Below, piece by piece: positions 57,980 to 64,000 of a DNA stretch of 64,000 nt (position 1 is its first letter; the number at the start of each line of letters is the position of its first letter). Origin of the DNA: Camelus bactrianus. Its lineage: Eukaryota; Chordata; Mammalia; Artiodactyla; Camelidae. A program made the translations under genes and the position numbers. The stretch covers positions 8,308,001-8,372,000 of the forward strand of contig NC_133544.1 of NCBI RefSeq assembly GCF_048773025.1, written 5' to 3'. The notes under the pieces are model-generated. The model was not told where the DNA came from. It made no database searches and saw only the letters and a list, made by a program, of their open reading frames with translations.

Positions 57980-60275
57980 CCCCTCTACAGGTACCTGTGT
58001 ACGTCCTTAATGTTGCACGCGAACCAGGTTCTCATAATGTGGGGCTTGTCGGCTCAGATGAGAAGGGTTCCTGAGCTAGACTACTGAGTTAGAAACAGGG
58101 TGCCAACCAGGCAAACATCTCAGTGTTGCCATTCATTTAGGATACCTACCCCTCCTGCTCTCTCAAGAGAAACACGAGCCATTACATGTATAGTCTGAAA
58201 AAGGTCAGCTTTAGAGATCTTCCAGAAAAGAAATGGGTTTAGGACAAAGCAGAATCGAAAAGGGAGAATTGGTTCTTGACTGCACATTTTCATGCCTGAG
58301 GGTAAAAAAGAGCAAAAACCAAGAGAGAACTGATAACTCAAAAACTAAACATGAGAAAGACGAGTAACATTTTTCTGTGTAATCCAGCTTGGGCTATCAA
58401 TAGTGTGATGCAGGACATACAAACTATTCTTTCATAATTACATGATCATTTTTAAAAGTAGCTTCATGAAGATCGTTGTTCTGCATTCATTTTTATTCAA
58501 AACCTCACCCATTAGTCATAAGCAGCTAAAACACACAATGCTGGGAGATTAATATGCCCACACGAGATGCATTACTTGCCATTCGCAGACCCCAGGAGCT
58601 TGTCAAAAATGAAAGCTTTGCTCTGGTTCTGTGAATACCAAACAGTCACCAAACCCACTGGGAGCTTAGTTTCTGGGAAAAAGGTGGGACGTGCCCATTT
58701 CATTTGAGATTCAGTATCGTTTTAAAAGGTTCATTAATCCACATCTTTAAAAGACCTATGACAACCCCATTAAAGGCCCATAGGTCAGGTTGATGAATTT
58801 AGCTGTAATCAACAGGCAAAGACTAAGTCAGCATCTAAACATCCTCGTGGCCCACCTTTCTTGTGACAGTCCCTCTGCATTCCAGTTGAGGCTGGCTCCT
58901 CAGATCACTAATGTGATCAGCAAACAATGGAGAGAGAGGAGTCTAAAAATCACTTTATTTACTTGCATTAACTGTTTAGGCTGAGAAGGTTTAACCTATG
59001 CCACTATGGCGGATTCTTTCTGGAAAGAACGGGAAGGCTTACAAGCTTGTCGCTTTCAAGCTGGCCGGACATCAAGTTGATGTATTATGTTCCATCAGTT
59101 CTTAGGGGTCAATGTCATCTCTCCAGATGAAATGGCTAACCTGTCCCATAACCCCAATCTGGTACCCTGGGGCATTTCATAGCCACCAAGCTTCAGCCCA
59201 ATAAATAATCCTCTAAAGCACTGGTCAGGCTTCACCTCCTCGGGGTGGAACCTGAATTCTGCAGCTCCCTCAGTCACCATGTCCTCTTCTTGGAAATCAA
59301 CAACCTATTCAGTGTGGAGCTGTCTTTCTAAATGCATATGTCTGACCAGCTCACACACTCCAGCTCTGGCCTGTAACCCACTCTTCTCCCACTCATACAA
59401 TTGTCTGGTTAGAAGGAATCTGAGAGTTCATCCCATGTGACCCCGTCATTTTACCAACAGGGACACCGAGTGCCTTTCCCTGCACTGACATCTACACTGT
59501 GCACATCCTGTAGACAACCAAGGCCAACGCTTGGTGACTTAACCTATTAAACGAGCCACACAGACCAGGATCAAACAATTCTGTGGTGCTTCCCTCTTTA
59601 GGATCAACCTATATGCACTTAAGCAAACAGTTAAAAGCTGCAAAATCGGAGAGCTGGGGGGCAGGCTAAGGCCTCCCAGCTATGTTAACACCCTCTCTTC
59701 TTTTCTTCTGGATTGAGAAGTGTGAAGTTTTGCTGACAAAGAGGGTTAGCAAAAGTGAGCCAGGATAACATTTCTGACAGGGTCAGCTCCTACACCGTGG
59801 CCATCTGGGATCAGCCAGGCGCTTGTTAAGTAACCATGTCCATGGCTTATACAACCAGGGGCAGTAGCCTTGGTTAGTCCTCACCTCACAGAAAGGCTTA
59901 GGACTTGGTTCCAAGGCCGAGCATGTGTGCTGGGTGCACACAACAAGAAGATGCACACAGGAGGATCCAAACACTGCTATTTCCATCCTTTAAGAGGCCT
60001 GGGAGAAAGAGAATCCCAGAAGAGAGAGTACCAGGGGAACACAGTACCCCCCTACCTTAACAGAAGTGGCCTTGCACTTACAGTTCACGTAAGGGTGAGC
60101 AGCAGTGTGATGGAGGAACGGACAAAAAATACATGCTACCAGAAACTGATTTCATCGGAGCAGACACTCAACAGCGCAAGTGTTTTCACACAGACAGGCA
60201 ATGACTCCAGATGGAAGCAGTCAGTAGAAGAAATGGGACAGGTGTGTCTGTTACAAGAGGATCCAGGGAGAGCAC
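57980..60275. other. Largely repeat-free stretch just inside the promoter
   Basis: No repeat recognised with confidence; 59290-59500 may hold L2 or MIR scraps. It lies 0.5-3 kb downstream of the CpG island on the TUNAR strand, a common place for developmental enhancers. No element can be proven by reading. Confidence 0.35.
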
Positions 60276-60279
60276 CCTG

Positions 60280-60420
60280 GTTTCCAGTCTGGGTCTTCAT
60301 GGTTTGCGCTTCCTGGCCTTGTGACCTTGATTAAGTCATTCAACCTCTCTGGGCCTCAGTTTCCTCCTCTGAGCCACAGAAGAAGGGGAACCTACTTCCT
60401 CGGGTGGTTTGAAGACACAC
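60280..60420 (+). repeat. MIR SINE
   Basis: TGGCCTTGTGACCTTGATTA, CAACCTCTCTGGGCCTCAG, TTTCCTCCTCTGAGCC. Confidence 0.8.
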
Positions 60421-60762
60421 ACTAGCCAGCAGAGCCTGGACACCCGCTCCGAGATCACTATATGAGAGTCGTCTCCCCCACGACAAATGATGAGTGTCAA
60501 CCCAGGTTGCATGTATCATTATCTGGACCAAACAGGTCTCCTGCCTGCGTGTCAAGCCCGCATCTGCCTCCCTGATGGCTCAGGAAAGCCCCAGGTCTTG
60601 AAGGCGCCTGGGCAGTTTAGCCGCCAGGCAGGGTTTGGGGAATGGGGGAATCCAGGGGTTCAATCGAAAGCCCCGCAGACTCTGGGTGGGGGCCAGGCAG
60701 GGGACTCAGTGGTGGCCTCCGGGGCCGTGCGAAGGGGCTTTGTTCCCGAGGCGGAGGGCCTG

Positions 60763-60772
60763 GCTTACCGAG
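60763..60772 (-). other. Candidate first-exon splice donor, G|GTAAGC
   Basis: The minus strand reads CTGCTCG|GTAAGCC, with the exon ending at 60769. It is a good match to the donor consensus. An ATG at 60780-60778 leaves ATG CGC TGC TCG just before it, in the phase that would join in frame to the TUNAR terminal exon if no exon lay between. Confidence 0.45.
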
Positions 60773-61365
60773 CAGCGCATCCGGAGGCGGGCGGGGGGCG
60801 CGCGGGGCACGCAGCAGAGCCACAGCCCGGCCCGGGCCCGGGGCGCCGGAGTCGGAGAAAGGCGAAGAGGAGGAAGAGGAGAAGAAAGAAGAGGCTGCCA
60901 CCGGCTCCTGCCTCATTCTCTCGGGCAGCGCCGATCCGCGGGCCGCCGCCGGCTGGGGCTGGCCGCCGGGCGCCGGACCCCGTGCGCGCGGCTCATGTCC
61001 CCGTCCGCCGCTGGCGAGGTGTGCGCGCCTCCGGGTTGTCTCCGGGCGGCGCCCAGGGGCTCCTCATGCCCCGCGCCGGGCTCGGCAGGAGGATCTCCGG
61101 GAGGCAGCGCGGAGGGAAAGAGGAAGAGAGAGCGTGAGAGCGCGCAGAGCTGCGCCCCGCGGGTCCGGGGGCGGCGGGCGCCCAGCAGGACCGCGCCGCC
61201 CCACCCACCGCGCCCGCTGCGCCCGGCGCCGCGCGCCCGATGGAGCACCGAGCCCCAGAAACTTTAGCACATGGCCGGTCCGGCGGCCGCAGTGGCGGGA
61301 GCTGCTGGCTCTTAGCGCGCCCCCTCCCCACTCCCTCCCCGCCCCAGCCCCGGCCCCCGAGCGCG

Positions 61366-61375
61366 TCTTACCGGG
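61366..61375 (-). other. Second candidate first-exon splice donor, G|GTAAGA
   Basis: The minus strand reads CCCCCG|GTAAGACG, with the exon ending at 61372. It suggests an alternative, more upstream first exon in the same CpG island. Confidence 0.4.
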
Positions 61376-61658
61376 GGCGACGGCGACCGCGACAGTGGGG
61401 CGCCCACCCTGCGGCGCGCAGAGCTGTGCGCGCCGGCTGGAAAGGAGTAAGGGGCTGGCGGCGTCGGGGTCCCTGCAAGGCACGGGCACCTCGGCGGCGG
61501 GCGGCTCGGGTTAAGGCATCCTGGGAGGGGGCGGCGTGCGAGCTGAGGTCCGCAGGCCGGGGTGGGGGAGGGTCTGTGCGCCCTCCACCCCCGCTCCCGG
61601 CACGGCTGCTGCTGATGCGCGCGGGCTTCCCCGGCCCCGGGTCTGCGGAGCCAGCCCC

Positions 61659-61671
61659 GTTACCTAGCGAC
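61659..61671. promoter_or_regulatory. X-box-like (RFX) motif in the CpG island
   Basis: GTTACCTAGCGAC fits the RFX half-site pattern GTNRCC-N-RGYAAC with one mismatch. It lies about 290 bp upstream of the second donor on the minus strand, a plausible promoter-proximal position. Confidence 0.3.
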
Positions 61672-62114
61672 TCGCTCCGGGGAGTCCACGCTGACGCGCG
61701 CGACTAGCGGGGCTGCGGCAGCCGAGCGGAGGGGAGGAGAGGGGGAGCTTCCGAGGTGGGGGAGGGCGGGTGGCTGTGGCCGGAGCTCCACCCTCCGCCT
61801 CCCCCTCTGCGCTGGGAAAGGGGCAGGGGGAAGACGTTGCTACAGCCTAGCCCTGGAGGATGAGGGGAGAGGGGGAGGAGAAGAGGCCGGCTCTGGCCTG
61901 GGGCAGGTGGGAGAGGCACGGAGATGCTCTTTCTCCCTCACTGGAGATGCAGCAGCAGGTGGCGGCCCGGCGGCCCGGCGCCCCCAGGCTGGCGGATATG
62001 GGCCCGGCCGGGGCTGGAGAGCGAGGAATGTGGCAGTGGGCGCGTGGGTGTGTGTGACACGCTCCCACCCACGTGGCGCACTTGGGGACCTGAGGACGCG
62101 GGTAGAGGAGGAGC

Positions 62115-62605
62115 CTCCTCCTTTCCCTGGTCTCCCTCCTGCCTTCATGGACATTTTGCTCCTACGCTGACTGCCTCTTCATCATGGAAGCCCAGGTCGC
62201 TCAGCTCCCGGCTCTGAGCTCCTCCTACCTTCCCGAAAACACAAGGATGGCCCGGAATGTTAGGGGCACCTTCATTGTAATCAAACCAACCCTGGCGGTG
62301 GCACTTCCCCACCCCACTTCTGTATCCAGTTGCCCATATAGGGGGCCCTATAATCTGACTTGGGGTCTCTTCCTATTTTGGGATTTGGGGCCTCCCAATT
62401 TCCTGCAATATGTAGAATGTGCCTTAAGTTACTTCACATCTTCGGTAAAATAGTATTTGTCTCCAAAGCTGGTAGCTAAGTCCTAACACCTAAGATACCC
62501 ACACAGATGTGAACATATATCTGCTATAAAGCTGCAGCCTGTCTCCTGATCCTCTGGGACCTCCCCCAAGTACACCCCGAAGCCCAGGAAGGTGGGGCAA
62601 GAGTC
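62115..62605. other. Unassigned upstream flank
   Basis: Sequence drops to normal GC content. No repeat or gene recognised. Confidence 0.4.
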
Positions 62606-62609
62606 TATG

Positions 62610-62765
62610 AAAGTCTTCATAGAGGGCAGGGACCACTGCTTTTCCAGATGACGGAAATGACTTGCCCAGGTCCACTGGGTGCCTCAGCCAAGTGAGCAGG
62701 GCCCAGAACCCAGGCCTCCTGGTGCTCAGGCTCCCACACCTCATCCCTGCCCCTTTCAACAGCCA
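62610..62765 (-). repeat. MIR SINE
   Basis: Reversed MIR: GACTTGCCCAGGTCCACTGG, then GAACCCAGGCCTCCTGGTGC. Unassigned sequence follows to 63830. Confidence 0.7.
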
Positions 62766-63834
62766 GATGCAGACAGCCTCACTTGTCCACTCCTCAGAAG
62801 GCCTCTTACTCCTGCCGCCTGACCCACAGGACCAAACCCACACTCCTTCATCACCTGACTGTCCTCTCCTCCTCTCCTCCTCTCTGCAATATGAATGAGG
62901 GAAGAAAGAGGCAGAAGACAGGCCCTCCAGAGGAGAAGGAGGATCTCCCTGCCCAAGAAAGCACCCACATCCTAGCAGTAGGTCTCAACAGAGTAGATCC
63001 CATCCCTGAGGGCCTTTGGGAAATACCAGGGACTGAGTGGGTTTTGTTGGCCCGGTGACAGCATTCCTCCTGCTATGATAATGATGATGATTGAGATGCC
63101 AGTAACCCTCGTTGAAAAACCCTGCAAACCCATCCAAACAAACACCTGTGTCTTAAGAAACCAGGGCCCAAAGGCATCACTTTTCTGAGAAAAACACTGC
63201 ATCCAAGCCCATGTGCCACAGCTGAGATCTAACATTTTTTAATGAAATTGGGAGCAACACTTCTGAATTTCCCAACCAGTTTTGATGGGTGGTGGCAGCC
63301 AGGCAGCTGGTCCACAGAAATTCCAGAAGGACTGCTGCCTGGTGCCATATTTGCAGCCAGCTCTTTCTTCAGCCCAGACGTCCCAGTATGCAGGTATAAT
63401 TGGACATCTGATTCGGTCAGGGAACCCAGCGCTTACAATAATAAGTGAAACCTCAGAGCTTGTGTTCCATGCACAACCAAGATCTGGGCCTGACTGTTCC
63501 AGGAATCAGGGAAGCCTGTGGGGAAATATGATTTGACAGCACAAGCATCTCATCACAGAGTTCACAAGGATTTGAAAAATATTGGCTTGTGTCAAAGCCA
63601 AAGCCAGCATGCTCATCCTTTACAGGACGTGTACGGGGCCAGGGCAAGGAGGCAGCAGGTAGGACTTCCCCCACATCATGTGGTTATTCTTCTTGCTTTG
63701 CTCAGTAGAGGTGAGGATTGTATGAGCACTTGGGAATTACGGAAGCCGAGGAACCCCCAGGACCACAACTTTGCAGGATGTCCATCTGCATTGTTATGGA
63801 GGAACATCTTCCCAAATTTGTGAAGAGCATCCAC

Positions 63835-64000
63835 GGAAGTCAGGCACAATGCTAGGCACTGGGGATGCAGAGACGAATTGGATAAGTTCCCATCCTCTGG
63901 GTCCCCCCTACGGAGCTTTACAGAGGGTTTAACTCATGCCCTCTAGGGACTCCAGGCACTAAGGGCTTTATCTAAAAGAGCTCACTTTAACCTCATTAAC
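63835..64000 (-). repeat. Ancient L2-like repeat
   Basis: CAATGCTAGGCACTGGGGAT, GCAGAGACGAATTGGATAAG and GAGCTTTACAGAGGG resemble the reversed end of an old LINE2-like element, cut by the window edge. Confidence 0.5.

Larger units (their letters stand above)
16320..61400 (-). ncRNA. TUNAR: TUNAR gene (lncRNA with embedded microprotein), approximate span
   Basis: The gene is identified from the 48-codon microprotein frame in its terminal exon, which matches the TUNAR (TCL1 upstream neural differentiation-associated RNA) microprotein as I remember it. The right end is set by a CpG island with minus-strand splice donors, the left end by a polyadenylation signal. The resulting length, about 45 kb, is close to the roughly 50 kb I recall for the human gene, which lies between TCL1A and C14orf132. 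Known biology of the family: the RNA is expressed in pluripotent and neural cells, is reported to bind RNA-binding proteins such as PTBP1, hnRNP-K and nucleolin, and has a zebrafish counterpart called megamind. Seen here: the terminal exon and the CpG island. Inferred: that they belong to one transcript. No middle exon was found, and the exact transcription start is unknown. Confidence 0.75.
60700..62110 (-). promoter_or_regulatory. TUNAR: CpG island, presumed TUNAR promoter and first exon
   Basis: GC content and CpG density rise sharply from about 60.7 kb, peak at about 60.75-61.7 kb and fade by about 62.1 kb; nothing else in the window compares. GGGCGG-type boxes and runs of CCGCCC are frequent, as in broad housekeeping or developmental promoters. 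Two well-formed splice donors on the minus strand (exon ends at 60769 and 61372) point to transcription toward the TUNAR exon. Long open frames cross the island on both strands, but these are what GC-rich sequence produces by chance. A divergent plus-strand transcript is possible. The start site cannot be fixed from sequence alone. Confidence 0.7.

Noticed and set aside
60617-60916. 99-codon minus-strand frame crossing the first-exon donor
   Set aside because: Low-complexity S/P/R composition, and it reads straight through a good splice donor. More likely first-exon untranslated sequence.
60642-61514. Long plus-strand frames in the CpG island (up to 290 codons)
   Set aside because: Composition is dominated by G, R, A and P, frames overlap in all phases and on both strands, and there is no domain. 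This is typical of GC-rich promoters.

Overview
The window is mammalian nuclear DNA, most likely from a camelid (camel, llama or alpaca). The best lineage marker is a tRNA-Ala-derived SINE of the camelid Vic type at 22832-22975, with perfect 15-bp target-site duplications. Artiodactyl-type L1 3' ends, many old MIR and L2 copies, and MaLR/ERVL LTR fossils fit. Gene density is very low and almost all long open frames are chance.

The one gene I can name with confidence is TUNAR (TUNA; zebrafish relative megamind), on the minus strand. Its terminal exon lies at about 16.3-17.9 kb and carries an intact 48-codon microprotein frame (17703-17849): an acidic N-terminus and one membrane helix, matching the TUNAR/BNLN microprotein as I know it. 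A strong splice acceptor lies 39 nt before the start codon, and a polyadenylation signal about 1.36 kb after the stop. A dense CpG island at about 60.7-62.1 kb, with two good minus-strand splice donors, is the likely promoter and first exon. This gives a gene of about 45 kb, in line with the roughly 50 kb I recall for human. I did not find the middle exon or exons.

Layout: 1-16 kb is downstream (intergenic) sequence, with a nearly full-length old L1 interrupted by a younger L1 (1.2-7.0 kb) and an L1 inserted into a MER5-type hAT element (12.1-13.0 kb). 16.0-18.4 kb is a repeat-free block around the TUNAR terminal exon. 18-60 kb is the presumed TUNAR intron, a mosaic of L1M, L2, MIR, MER5A and LTR fossils, including an MLT1 solo LTR with its 5-bp duplication. 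It also holds an unrecognised 110-codon coiled-coil-like frame with a splice acceptor on the TUNAR strand (56.3-56.7 kb). 60.7-62.1 kb is the CpG island. 62-64 kb is upstream flank, heading toward the TCL1 side if human synteny holds.

One transcript therefore seems to deliver two products: an RNA with reported pluripotency and neural roles, and a small membrane protein read from the same exon. Points to test are alternative polyadenylation that could separate them, an in-frame upstream ATG at the CpG-island donor, the unexplained 56.3-kb frame, and a 65-codon frame in the distal half of the terminal exon. Family names, repeat boundaries and the intron model rest on reading alone; no alignment or database search was run.
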